Source of the DNA: Psychrobacter immobilis
Lineage (GTDB): Bacteria; Pseudomonadota; Gammaproteobacteria; Pseudomonadales; Moraxellaceae
Direction of reading: 5' to 3'
DNA length: 64,000 nucleotides
NCBI RefSeq assembly: GCF_904846065.1
Contig: NZ_CAJGZV010000001.1
Location: 1,488,001-1,552,000 of the forward strand
Below, in pieces: positions 35,815 to 45,551 of this stretch (the stretch's first letter is position 1; the number at the start of each line of letters is the position of its first letter). The translations under genes and the position numbers were made by a program. Under the pieces are notes generated by a model. It was not told the DNA's origin and made no database searches. It saw only the letters and a program-made list of their open reading frames with translations.

Positions 35815-37098
35815 ATGGCAACTGCTAATCAAAGCAAAACTACCATTGAAGAAGTAGCTAATAAAATCTTAGATAAAGGCGGTGAGGTTCGTGAGGGTGA
35901 AGAGCTTGATGCCAAAGCGGTCAGCTCATGGCTACGTGCTCAAGGCGTCGATATAGAAGGCGAGCCTACCGTTACTCAATTTTCAGGTGGTGCATCAAAC
36001 TGGACCTATCGTTTGCAATATGAAGGCGAAGGTAAAAGTAAAAGCCAAGATTTAATTTTACGCCGTCCACCAAAAGGCACTAAAGCCAAATCAGCACACG
36101 ACATGGTGCGCGAATATACGGTTCAAAAATCCTTAAAAGATGCTTATCCTTATGTACCTAAAATGGTCGCGTTATGTACGGATGAGTCCGTCATCGGTGC
36201 AGACTTTTATGTCATGGAGCGTATGGAAGGTATCATTCCTCGTGCCAATTTGCCAAAAGGCATCGATTTAAATGAAGAGCAAACGCGTGCATTATGTACC
36301 AATGTCATCGACGCTTTGATTGAATTGCATCAAGTCGATTATAAAGCGCATCCTGATTTGGTCAATCTTGGACGCGGTGAAGGTTACTGTGAGCGCCAAG
36401 TGACAGGTTGGGACAAGCGTTATGTCAAAGCCAAAACGCCCAATGTGCCAAGCTTTGCCTTGGTAAGACAATGGCTTGGTAAACATACGCCTGCTGACAG
36501 TAAGACTTGCCTCATTCATAACGATTGGCGCTTTGATAATGTGATTTTGGATGCAGCAGATCCGACCAAGGTGATCGGCGTACTTGATTGGGAAATGGCG
36601 ACCTTGGGCGATCCTTTGATGGATTTGGGCAGCGCATTGGCGTATTGGATTGAAGAAGATGACAACATCATTATGCAGCAGTCACGCCGTCAGCCCACCC
36701 ATTTAAAAGGCATGATGACTCGCGATGAGGTGGTTGCTTATTATCTTGAGCAGACAGGTCTAAAGATAGACAACTGGACATTTTATGAAGTGTTTGGTCT
36801 GTTCCGTCTAGCGGGTATCGTTCAGCAAATTTATTATCGCTACTATCATAAACAAACGACCAATCCCGCCTTTAAAAATTTCTGGATTATTGTGCACGTA
36901 TTACATGCCAAATGTCTTAAACTAATTGCTCAATATGAAGGTGAGATTTTGTTTACTAGCCGAGTACAGCCGCATTTGCAAGATATAGGTGTTGATGCTG
37001 CGACGATTGAGCAGTTGCCAAGTCCTATACAGGCTGTTATTAAAGGTATTTTGCCAAAGAGCTATTTTGGACAAAGCGCACCTAAAGCTGAAGAGTAA
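35815..37098 (+). CDS. Phosphotransferase-family protein (APH/ACAD10-like kinase domain)
   Basis: 427-residue protein with an aminoglycoside-phosphotransferase-like fold. The catalytic loop is LIHNDWRFDNVILD near residue 233 and the metal-binding DWEMATLGDPLMDLG follows. It resembles the kinase-like domain of mammalian ACAD10/ACAD11, which phosphorylate 4-hydroxyacyl-CoA before the dehydrogenase acts. The acyl-CoA dehydrogenase gene is next to it, 154 bases upstream, so a joint role in 4-hydroxy acid breakdown is a plausible inference. Not an antibiotic resistance gene by context. Confidence 0.88.
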   Translation: MATANQSKTTIEEVANKILDKGGEVREGEELDAKAVSSWLRAQGVDIEGEPTVTQFSGGASNWTYRLQYEGEGKSKSQDLILRRPPKGTKAKSAHDMVREYTVQKSLKDAYPYVPKMVALCTDESVIGADFYVMERMEGIIPRANLPKGIDLNEEQTRALCTNVIDALIELHQVDYKAHPDLVNLGRGEGYCERQVTGWDKRYVKAKTPNVPSFALVRQWLGKHTPADSKTCLIHNDWRFDNVILDAADPTKVIGVLDWEMATLGDPLMDLGSALAYWIEEDDNIIMQQSRRQPTHLKGMMTRDEVVAYYLEQTGLKIDNWTFYEVFGLFRLAGIVQQIYYRYYHKQTTNPAFKNFWIIVHVLHAKCLKLIAQYEGEILFTSRVQPHLQDIGVDAATIEQLPSPIQAVIKGILPKSYFGQSAPKAEE

Positions 37099-37166
37099 GC
37101 AAATTAAAAATTGAAAATCTAGGGCTTTTAAAAATTATAAGAGTGCGATTAATAAGGCAATATTTT

Positions 37167-37928
37167 ATGACAACCATACTTTTGGCCCGTCATGGTCAAG
37201 CGTCATTTGGACAAGAGAATTACGATCAACTCTCAGAGCTGGGTGGCAAGCAAGCGCAGATGCTAGGTCAGCATTACGCGACGACTCAGCGTCGAATTGA
37301 TGCGATTTTTACTGGTAGTTTGGTTAGGCAGCAAGACTCTGCACATCATTTTTGGCAGCGTTATCAGTCATTTTTTGATAGCGATAGTAATATCTCTAGT
37401 AAGCCTGCGATCGATATGAGTGCAGCACCGGATAGCTATGTACTGCCACAATTTGATGAATTTAATCATAAGGACGTGTTGATAAAGTCTAATCCTGCTT
37501 TTATGAGTAAAGGTGCTATTGCGGCTGAGATTGCGCAAGCAGAAGTGCCGTCTATGCGTTTAGCGGAGTTGTTTGATGCCGCAATGCAGCGCTGGCATGC
37601 AGGTGAGAATGACGGTGATTATATTGAGAGCTGGTCACAATTTAATGAGCGGGCAAAACAAGCGCTTGAGCAAGTGCGTTTGCAAGTGGCTAATCTGAAT
37701 TTAGAGCGTGATAGTACGGTGCTGGTGTTTACTTCGGGCGGCATTATTGCGGCTATTACCGCGCAGTTATTGCAGCAAGGCAGTCAGACTGCGTATCAAA
37801 TTAATAAAAGCTTGGTTAATACGGGCGTAACGTCTATTACTTTAAAAGCGCAGAGTACACGGCTATTGTCTTTAAATGAATACAGTCACTTATTTGCTGA
37901 TGGCAAACGCTTCGTGACGTGGCGATAA
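37167..37928 (+). CDS. Histidine phosphatase family protein
   Basis: 253-residue member of the phosphoglycerate-mutase-like superfamily. The catalytic RHG motif is in ILLARHGQASFG near residue 9, and a second-half STVLVFTSGGIIAAI stretch carries the C-terminal motif in a modified form (SGG instead of the usual HGG). ATG 37167 with AAGG upstream is preferred over GTG 37143. It lies 68 bases after the phosphotransferase-like gene, so it probably belongs to the same transcript. Substrate unknown. Confidence 0.82.
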   Translation: MTTILLARHGQASFGQENYDQLSELGGKQAQMLGQHYATTQRRIDAIFTGSLVRQQDSAHHFWQRYQSFFDSDSNISSKPAIDMSAAPDSYVLPQFDEFNHKDVLIKSNPAFMSKGAIAAEIAQAEVPSMRLAELFDAAMQRWHAGENDGDYIESWSQFNERAKQALEQVRLQVANLNLERDSTVLVFTSGGIIAAITAQLLQQGSQTAYQINKSLVNTGVTSITLKAQSTRLLSLNEYSHLFADGKRFVTWR

Positions 37929-38126
37929 CATAGCATGTGATGGCTGGTGGGACATCAGGATAAAATGGCTACTCTAAACACGTAGCCGATTTTTATGTTA
38001 TTAAAATCGGCTATGATAATTGTTGAGTACTTTTTGTGTATTTTTATAACAGACAAGCCGCACTTATCAATTTGCGATATTATAGACTGTCAACTTCATA
38101 TAATATGGATGTAAACAGGACGTTCT

Positions 38127-38996
38127 ATGCAAAATAAATTGATCAATTTAGTCACCAAAAGCGCTAAACAAAGTAAAAATCAGCTATTTAGCGCGATTGT
38201 GCCCGCACGATACCTAAAAGGTTTAAATAAACAGCAGATTGGTCGTGGTAAAACAGTATTAATCACGGGTGCCAGCTCAGGACTGGGCGAAGGTATGGCA
38301 AGATTATTTGCTAAGCTTGGCTATAATTTGGCGATTTGCGCGCGTCGTACCGATCGTCTAGAAAGTCTACAATCAGAGTTAATGGCAGCGTATCCTGATA
38401 TTCGTGTTGAATATCGAGCATTAGATGTCAGCGACTATGATGCCATATTCGATGTATTTGGTGCGTTCGCAACTGACTTTGGTCATATCGATCGTGTGGT
38501 GGTCAATGCGGGCGTCGGGGATAGTCGCCGTATTGGTAAAGGGCGCTTCGATACCAACCGCCGCACCGTTGAAATTAACTTTGTCTCTGCGCTCGCGCAA
38601 TGTGAAGCGGCGATGAATATATTCCGCGCACAAAACAGCGGTCATCTGGTGGTGATATCAAGCATGTCAGCAATGCGTGGACTGCCTAAGCATTTGACCG
38701 CTTATGGCGCAAGTAAGGCAGGTCTGGCTCATCTGGCAGAAGGCATTCGTGCTGATATGTTATTAACCAAATTGCCTATTAAAGTCTCGACCATTTATCC
38801 GGGTTATATCCGTACTGAAATTAATGAAAATGCCAAACCACTACCGTTTGAAGTGGATGCAGATACGGGCACCAAATCCATCGTTGCAGCGATTGAGGCT
38901 GGAGTCGATGAAGCTTGTGTACCAAGTCTACCGTGGTCTATTGTCGGTCAAGCAATGAAGCATTTGCCATTGCAAGTGGTCAATAAAGTCAATTAG
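38127..38996 (+). CDS. Short-chain dehydrogenase/reductase
   Basis: 289-residue NAD(P)-dependent oxidoreductase. The cofactor motif TGASSGLG is near residue 48, then the NAG motif (VVNAGVG), and the catalytic Ser-Tyr-Lys set in SSMSAMRG and YGASKAG. The N-terminal 40 residues are basic and may associate with membrane. The nearby acyl-CoA dehydrogenase and fadD suggest lipid metabolism, but no substrate can be named. Ends at a long perfect bidirectional terminator shared with fadD. Confidence 0.9.
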   Translation: MQNKLINLVTKSAKQSKNQLFSAIVPARYLKGLNKQQIGRGKTVLITGASSGLGEGMARLFAKLGYNLAICARRTDRLESLQSELMAAYPDIRVEYRALDVSDYDAIFDVFGAFATDFGHIDRVVVNAGVGDSRRIGKGRFDTNRRTVEINFVSALAQCEAAMNIFRAQNSGHLVVISSMSAMRGLPKHLTAYGASKAGLAHLAEGIRADMLLTKLPIKVSTIYPGYIRTEINENAKPLPFEVDADTGTKSIVAAIEAGVDEACVPSLPWSIVGQAMKHLPLQVVNKVN

Positions 38997-39040
38997 TAAC
39001 TATTTGACTTCATTGCTTTGGTATCAACAGCAATGAAGTC

Positions 39041-39102
39041 AAAAAGAAGACAATAAAAAACCCTCAGCATTAAAGTTGAGGGTTTTTTATTGTCTTCTTT
39101 TT
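39041..39102. terminator. Very long bidirectional terminator, SDR gene and fadD
   Basis: Perfect inverted repeat of 26 bp (39041-39066 and 39077-39102) around a 10-base loop. The inner part is CCCTCA/TGAGGG with flanking A6 and T6, and the outer part AAAAAGAAGACAAT also pairs. It serves both convergent genes. Confidence 0.95.
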
Positions 39103-39122
39103 AAAAATATAAAATCTATGCA

Positions 39123-40823
39123 CTACAGGGTTTGAGGATTATCCGACATATGCTTTTCACGTAGCTTTTGACGCAATATTTTACCCACATTACTCTTTGG
39201 CAACTCACTGACGAATTCGATATGACGTGGGCATTTATAGCCAGTCAAATTGTCCAAAGCAAATTCTTTAATATCACTCTTGGTAACATTGTTATCAGCA
39301 GGGACGATATAAATTTTGACTGCTTCGCCTTGGTGGTCATCAGGAATACCGATCACCGCACAATCAATGATGCCTTTATAATCTAGCATGACTGACTCGA
39401 TTTCATTTGGGAAAACGTTAAAGCCTGAAACCAAAATCATATCTTTTTTGCGATCAAGTAAAGTGATATAGCCCCGTTCATCCATACTGATGATATCGCC
39501 AGTACGGAAGTAACCATCGCTGGTAAAGTCATTGCTATTGTCTTTATTAAAATAGCCTGAAGTGATGTTTGGGCCTTTAATGCACATCTCGCCAGCTTGA
39601 TGTAAGCCGACACGATTACCTTCATCATCAACGACAATGATATCTACGCTAGGGACTGGTATACCAATCGTACCGTTAAACTTGCGATCAGTGATGACGT
39701 TAGCGGTACCAGCTGCAACCCCTTCAGTCATACCCCAACCTTCGACCATTGGGCAACCAGTGACTTCTAACCAGCGAGCAGCTGTTTGTTCAGTTGCTGC
39801 CATACCACCTGCTTGTGAGATGCGCAGTGAGCTAAAGTCCAAGTCTTTAAAGGTTGGTTGATCAAGTAAGCCTTTAAACAAAGTATTCACCGCTGGCAAT
39901 ATATGGAACGGCTGTTTTGACAGCGTTTTAACAAAGCCTGGCATATCGCGTGGGTTAGGAATCAAGATAAAGGTGTAACCTGAGCGCATGCCTAACAGGG
40001 TCAGCATAAAGGCAAAAATATGATACAGCGGTAACGCCATGACCATATTGATATAGACCTCATTAATATCTGAGGTGATAGGGCGGTACCAAGCTTCTGA
40101 CTGCATCGCAGCGGCGACGACGTTACGCTGAGTCAAAACAGCGCCTTTCGACAAACCAGTCGTTCCACCGGTATATTGCAAAATTGCTTTTTGTTGCAGT
40201 GTGGTTTTTGGTGCTTGGATAGGCAAGTTTTTGCCTTTTTTCAGCACATCAGGAAACTTGGTCACATCGTATTTAGGGTCATTCAGGTTATATTTAGGCA
40301 CTAAGCGTTTGACCTGACGGATAACCGTATTAACCAAAATACCCTTTAGCCCCATCATATCGCCCATTTTCGAGAGGACAATACGTTTGATGTCGGTTTC
40401 TTCAATGACTTGTTCGAGTGCTTGAGCAAAGTTATCAACCACAAAAATAACTTGAGCACCCGAGTCGTTCAACTGATGGCGCAGCTCACGACCGGTATAC
40501 AGTGGGTTAACTGGGGTACAAACGTAGCCCGCCCGCAAAATACCAATCATCGTTGGCAGATATTGTGGCACGTTGGGCATCATGAGTGCAACGACACTGC
40601 CTTTAGGAATGCCTTGCGCTTGTAACCATGCAGCAACGGCAAGTGAGGCTTTATCCACATCACCATAAGTATGAGTGACACCCATACAAATAGTCATAGG
40701 ATGCATACGAAAACGATTGAAACATTCCTCATACAGCTCTATGAGGCTCTCATATTGATCAGGATTAATGGTCTTGGGTACGTTTTCTGGATATTGCGCC
40801 AGCCAAGGCTTATCTACTGTCAT
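39123..40823 (-). CDS. fadD: Long-chain fatty acyl-CoA ligase FadD (copy 1)
   Basis: 566-residue ATP- and CoA-dependent ligase that activates long-chain fatty acids at the inner membrane for beta-oxidation. AMP-binding motif in QYTGGTTGLSKGAVL near residue 215, the YINMVMALPLYHI segment, the VEGWGMTEG motif and the C-terminal DGYFRTGDI/LDRKKDMILVSGFNVFPNEIE block are intact. A second, near-identical gene 640 bases upstream is broken. Both end in SDNPQ(T)L. The ATG at 40823 is preceded by TAAGGACGC. Confidence 0.96.
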   Translation of the reverse strand: MTVDKPWLAQYPENVPKTINPDQYESLIELYEECFNRFRMHPMTICMGVTHTYGDVDKASLAVAAWLQAQGIPKGSVVALMMPNVPQYLPTMIGILRAGYVCTPVNPLYTGRELRHQLNDSGAQVIFVVDNFAQALEQVIEETDIKRIVLSKMGDMMGLKGILVNTVIRQVKRLVPKYNLNDPKYDVTKFPDVLKKGKNLPIQAPKTTLQQKAILQYTGGTTGLSKGAVLTQRNVVAAAMQSEAWYRPITSDINEVYINMVMALPLYHIFAFMLTLLGMRSGYTFILIPNPRDMPGFVKTLSKQPFHILPAVNTLFKGLLDQPTFKDLDFSSLRISQAGGMAATEQTAARWLEVTGCPMVEGWGMTEGVAAGTANVITDRKFNGTIGIPVPSVDIIVVDDEGNRVGLHQAGEMCIKGPNITSGYFNKDNSNDFTSDGYFRTGDIISMDERGYITLLDRKKDMILVSGFNVFPNEIESVMLDYKGIIDCAVIGIPDDHQGEAVKIYIVPADNNVTKSDIKEFALDNLTGYKCPRHIEFVSELPKSNVGKILRQKLREKHMSDNPQTL

Positions 40824-41406
40824 ACTTAGCGTCCTTAAATGTTGTGATACGTTAAGGTTCTATAAAAGAGTAGTCACATCCTTGTCAACAATATAAATCA
40901 TCGCCTTGAGAGCAATGGATTGTCGCGTGCTATCCTATCGATTCACAGACTGCTAAAATACGGTGACCTCTATATAAATTATTTAACTACAAGCTCATTT
41001 CACTATAAAAAGCAGTGGTCTAAATACAGTAAACAGCTGGTTACTATTATCCTTACTAAGAAAAGCACCACTTGCTCATAAACTGATCTGAATTGAACGA
41101 CTATCGGCTCACATTAATAAAAAATAGCGTGACTTATTTTGGCAACACATTAACATAACTACAATTGATATTGTTATTTTTATACAAGAACTTGATAGTT
41201 TATAATTAAGTTTGATAAAGCAAAAAATATATGTTGTAACCGTATAGAGGATAAGCGGTTATTAGAAAGGTGCGAACGGCACTTTCCTCGGAAATTTGTG
41301 AATCATTATACGAATCATCTAGTTTGTAGAAAAAGTTGTTATGTAAAAGCATTAACATTATAGTTACAAATCAATGACTTTCTGTATAAGAATGATAGAT
41401 TCACAT
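40824..41406. other. Intergenic region between the two fadD copies
   Basis: About 580 bases without a recognisable gene on either strand. It should hold the promoter of fadD copy 1. A weak GAAAGGTGC/GCACTTTC hairpin is near 41265. No mobile element or RNA gene is apparent. Confidence 0.5.
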
Positions 41407-41441
41407 AAAAAAAGCGCTCTACATATGATGTAAAACGCTTT
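41407..41441 (-). terminator. Terminator of fadD copy 2
   Basis: AAAAGCG pairs with CGCTTTT with an inner TACAT/ATGTA helix. On the minus strand it is followed by seven T residues. It lies about 20 bases after the fadD2 stop codon. Confidence 0.8.
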
Positions 41442-41459
41442 TGATAATGATTTCTTTAT

Positions 41460-43218
41460 TTACAATTGTGGGTTGTCAGACATATGCTTTTCACGCAGTT
41501 TTTGACGTAGTACTTTACCCACATTACTCTTTGGCAACTCACTGACAAATTCGATATGACGCGGGCATTTATAGCCAGTCATATTGTCCAATGCAAATTC
41601 TTTAATGACGTCCTTGGTGACATTGTTATCGGCAGGAACGATATAAATTTTGACCGCTTCACCTTGATGCTCATCGGGAATGCCGATCACCGCACAATCA
41701 ATAATACCATCACAATCTAGCATCACTGATTCAACCTCATTTGGGAAGACATTGAAGCCGGAAACCAAAATCATGTCTTTTTTACGGTCTAATAATCTAA
41801 AGTATCCTTTTTCATCCATGCTGACGATATCGCCAGTGCGAAAGTAGCCATCTGCCGTAAAGTCATCACTACTGTCTCTGTTAAGATAGCCTGAGGTTAC
41901 GTTAGGACCTTTTACACACATCTCACCAGCTTCGTTTACACCAACGCGATTGCCTTCATCATCGATGACAATGACATCGACACTAGGAACAGGGACGCCA
42001 ATCGTACCGTTAAACTTGCGATCAGTGATGACGTTAGCGGTACCTACAGCGACACCTTCTGTTCGTACCGTTAAACTTGCGATCAGTGATGACGTTAGCG
42101 GTACCTACAGCGACACCTTCTGTCATACCCCAACCCTCAATCATAGCGCAACCAGTGACTTCTAACCAGCGAGCAGCTGTCTGCTCAGTTGCTGCCATAC
42201 CACCCGCTTGCGAGATACGTAGTGAGCTAAAATCTAACTCTTTAAAGTTTGGATGATCAAGTAGGCCTTTAAATAAGGTATTAACCGCTGGCAATATATG
42301 GAACGGCTGTTTTGATAAGGTTTTAATAAATCCTGGTATATCACGTGGATTAGGTATCAAGATAAAGGTGTAGCCTGAGCGCATGCCGAGTAGACTGAGC
42401 ATAAAGGCAAAAATATGATAGAGCGGTAACGCCATCACCATATTGATATAGACCTCATTAATCTCTGACGTAATCGGTTTGGTCCATGCTTCTGATTGCA
42501 TCGCCGCGGCGACGATATTACGCTGCGTTAAGATAGCCCCTTTAGATAGTCCTGTTGTGCCACCTGTATACTGTAAAAATGCTTTTTGATCTAATTGCAT
42601 TTTTGGTTTATGGAAAGGAAGGCTTTTGCCTTTCTTCAGTACATCAGGAAACTTGGTCACTTCGTGCTTAGGGTCATTTAACTTGTACTTAGGCACTAAG
42701 CGTTTGACCTGACGAATGATGGTATTCACTAAGATACCTTTTAAGCCCATCATGTCGCCCATTTTTGATAGGACAATACGCTTAATATTGGTCTCATCAA
42801 TGACTTGTTCGAGTGCTTGAGCAAAGTTATCAACCACAAAAATAACCTGAGCGCCAGAATCATTTAATTGATGGCGTAATTCACGACCAGTATACAGTGG
42901 GTTAACAGGAGTACAAACGTAGCCCGCTCGCAAAATACCAATCATCGTTGGCAGATATTGCGGCACGTTTGGCATCATGAGTGCGACTACACTGCCTTGA
43001 GGCAGCCCCTGCGCCTGCAACCATGCAGCAACAGCAAGTGAAGCTTTATCAACATCATCGTAGGTATGGGTCACGCCCATACAGATACTCATAGGGTGCA
43101 GACGAAAGCGCTCAAAACATTCTTCGTACAGCTCCATGATGCTGCTATATCTATCGGGGTTGATAGTTTTTGGTACACCATTAGGATAATGGGCAAGCCA
43201 AGGTTTATTCGGCGTCAT
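41460..43218 (-). pseudogene. fadD: Long-chain acyl-CoA ligase FadD copy 2, broken by a 61-bp tandem duplication
   Basis: Nearly identical in protein to copy 1 over the whole length. The N-terminal 385 or so residues read from 43218 through the AMP-binding motif to VEGWGMTEG-like (IEGWGMTEGVAVGTANV), then a frame change occurs. The C-terminal 153 residues are intact in another frame. The cause is a perfect 61-bp tandem duplication (42002-42062 and 42063-42123); 61 is not a multiple of three. Removing one copy gives a complete 565-codon frame of family length, so the change is recent. As the sequence stands, the product is truncated in the middle of the adenylation domain, without the C-terminal lid. 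Confidence 0.92.
42002..42123. repeat. Perfect 61-bp tandem duplication inside fadD2
   Basis: Bases 42002-42062 and 42063-42123 are identical, beginning TCGTACCGTTAAACTTGC. No flanking microhomology beyond the repeat is seen. fadD copy 1 has only one such unit. Confidence 0.95.
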
Positions 43219-43771
43219 AGTCAGCGTCCTTGAAGTTTAAAATAGGGTGAATTCTGTCGTAAAGCAGTCATATCCGTGTCAATAAAACACATCAGCGCTG
43301 ACGTAAACCGTTTGCCGCTGAGCGTGATAATATCCTTATCTATTGACTGGCTGCTAGGTTTTATTACTATCGTACAAAACGACTTAATCATTATTAAAGG
43401 ATAATGACGTCAATTGAACGAACAGATCGCTTAATTGTAAAAGCATTTTTGCTCTTAAATTAGCTCTACCTGTTATCTAACACTAAGGTATCAGAAAATA
43501 ACGATACATTTAAGCAATACAGTAGCATGAATATCATCAAATACTATACTAGTATGAAATACTGAGCAGTGCATAAATAAAGCTGAAAAATATGATTTTT
43601 ATGGAACATCACGTGATTAGATAGATGCGCTGTTTGTCACTTAAGATACGCTATTCGCCGCTTAATAAGTATAGAAATGAATGAGTTAAGCAAAAAAAAT
43701 ATCATAGCCAACATCAATATATCAACTAGAGATTTGTCAGCACTCCAACTGAATGTAGTTATGCTCAATTA
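43219..43771. other. Intergenic region between fadD2 and fetB
   Basis: About 550 AT-rich bases with no recognisable gene or terminator; it contains the fadD2 promoter region. Nothing else is supported. Confidence 0.5.
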
Positions 43772-44563
43772 TTAAGGTAATATCAGCTGCTTGTTTTTAT
43801 TAAAAAAGCGTCGATAAATGAGTAAAGCGCTGATCGTACAGCCGAGCGTACTGCTCACACATATCAAAAACATAGTGAGTATCTGATAGCGAATCGCTTG
43901 AGTGGGGTCAGCGCCAGCCAATATTTGACCCGTCATCATTCCGGGCAAGCTAACGATACCGACGACTAGCATAGAGTTCAGCGTTGGAGTCATGCCATTG
44001 ACAATGGCGGCGCGTATTGGTTCATGCACTGCTTCAAATGGGCGAGCAGATAGGCTGAGCATCATCTCTATACGTCCTTGCTGCTCATGAAAGGATTCAA
44101 TCAACTGGTTGCTGGTCAATGAGATAGCGGTGAGCGAATTGCCCAATATTAGCCCCAATATAGGAATAACGAATTGCGGTGTGTACCAAGGCTGTACCTT
44201 TAAAATAATCATGATGGCTATCGCAGTGACTAATATAGCCGAAGCGCTTACTGCCAGCAAAGTGTCAGTTAACAAACCTTTATAGCTACGTTTGACGCGA
44301 TTTTTGGCAGCAGCGCCTGCAATCAAGGTCATGATGGTCAAAATTAACAGGACTTCATACCACTGTTCACGAGCAAAAATCCATGCCAATATCAAACCAA
44401 TAAAACTAAGCTGGAGTACCGTGCGGATAGCTGCGATTAACAGCGTTTTGGTCAGCTGTAAGCGTAGCCGCCAAGAGATAATAAGAACGATGATAATTAA
44501 GCTGCTGGCAAGCGCAATATCACCGTAAGTTAAAAATACTTGTATGTCATCTGTACCGCTCAT
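43772..44563 (-). CDS. fetB: Iron/metal export ABC permease FetB
   Basis: 263-residue inner-membrane permease of the UPF0014/FetB family with about seven hydrophobic helices. FetAB in E. coli exports iron and gives tolerance to peroxide. The AAIRTVLQLSFIGLIL, GLILGNSLTAISLTSNQL and PTLNSMLVVGIVSLPGMMTGQILAGADP stretches are diagnostic. It is downstream of fetA (101-base gap) on the minus strand, and the pair forms one exporter. The substrate is inferred from the family. Confidence 0.92.
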   Translation of the reverse strand: MSGTDDIQVFLTYGDIALASSLIIIVLIISWRLRLQLTKTLLIAAIRTVLQLSFIGLILAWIFAREQWYEVLLILTIMTLIAGAAAKNRVKRSYKGLLTDTLLAVSASAILVTAIAIMIILKVQPWYTPQFVIPILGLILGNSLTAISLTSNQLIESFHEQQGRIEMMLSLSARPFEAVHEPIRAAIVNGMTPTLNSMLVVGIVSLPGMMTGQILAGADPTQAIRYQILTMFLICVSSTLGCTISALLIYRRFFNKNKQLILP

Positions 44564-44663
44564 AGTGGCTCACTATATAAAATGACGAATATAAGATAGA
44601 CGTTAATACGAATTTGTTAAAAAAAGTCATTTTAAAGAGTGACATGACAGGCTTAGCTCAACG

Positions 44664-45542
44664 TTAGAATATCTCAGTTAATACCCCTGCTTGCATCTGC
44701 CAATGCTGATCGGCTAATGGCATGATGTCTTTTGTATCGTGAGTTACCCACAGTAGTGTACGCTGACTATCTGCCTCTAACCAGTTCATGAGTAGATTGA
44801 CGAGCTGGGCTGATGTGTCACTGTCTAGGGCAGCGGTAGGCTCATCTAGTAATAACACCCGTGGGTTCAATTGTAAGAGGCGTAACGTGTTGACCAGTTG
44901 CCGCTCGCCGCCCGATAGATGATAGATTTCTTGCTGCAAAAAGTCAGCGCTGCGTTGCAATTGCTCAAGCTGTGCGATATGCCAGTCGATATCAAACCTG
45001 CGATGCTGATGCGCTTGTAGCTGATAAGGCATTTGCAAGTTCTCAAGCACACTGCCTTCTAATAATTGTGGGTGCTGGGCGAGTAGGGCAACGTGCGTGC
45101 GCCACTGTATCGGTGCAGTATCATGGATACTATAATAAGCACTACTGGTTGATTGGTCATCAGAGCGCAAACGAACATTGCCACCGCTCATGGGCAATAG
45201 TCCAGCCAATACCCGTAATAATACCGATTTACCACTGCCAGAAGCGCCTGTCAACACGGTTACTTGACCTGCTAACAGCTTGCCTGTGGCGCCATCGATT
45301 AATAATCGTTGATGTGCAGGTATGATTGGCTGAGAGACAGGGTTTGGTCTTAGTTTGCCGATCCATCTTTGACAAATGGTAGATAGCGCAGATGTTGTGG
45401 CTTCTGTGGCCTCCATATTTTTGTCATTAATATTTTTATCGCCAACCTTATTCTCATTATAGGCAGGTATGCTGGCTGTACGTTTACTGTGTACCTGAAT
45501 ATTCTCTAATATCAGTATCGGTTTGTTATTATGGAGATGCAT
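44664..45542 (-). CDS. fetA: ABC transporter ATP-binding protein FetA
   Basis: ATPase subunit for FetB. Walker A GASGSGKS near residue 104, signature LSGGERQ, Walker B VLLLDEPTAAL and the H-loop VTHD are all present. 292 residues, about 60 more than usual. The extra part is a hydrophilic insert of about 55 residues (PAYNENKVGDKNINDKN and on) between the first beta strand (PILILENIQV) and the next (RLLIDGATGKLL). No ribosome binding site precedes ATG 45542. It follows the thioesterase gene on the same strand, separated only by the 15-bp repeat tract. Confidence 0.9.
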   Translation of the reverse strand: MHLHNNKPILILENIQVHSKRTASIPAYNENKVGDKNINDKNMEATEATTSALSTICQRWIGKLRPNPVSQPIIPAHQRLLIDGATGKLLAGQVTVLTGASGSGKSVLLRVLAGLLPMSGGNVRLRSDDQSTSSAYYSIHDTAPIQWRTHVALLAQHPQLLEGSVLENLQMPYQLQAHQHRRFDIDWHIAQLEQLQRSADFLQQEIYHLSGGERQLVNTLRLLQLNPRVLLLDEPTAALDSDTSAQLVNLLMNWLEADSQRTLLWVTHDTKDIMPLADQHWQMQAGVLTEIF

Positions 45543-45551
45543 AAGTCATTA

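Noticed and set aside
35815..37098. Reading the phosphotransferase-family gene as an aminoglycoside resistance gene
   Set aside because: It is much longer than APH enzymes, lies next to an acyl-CoA dehydrogenase and resembles the ACAD10/11 kinase domain.
37983..38013. TAGCCGATTTT/AAAATCGGCTA hairpin before the SDR gene
   Set aside because: No T run follows on either strand; could be a weak terminator for the phosphatase gene, but evidence is not enough.
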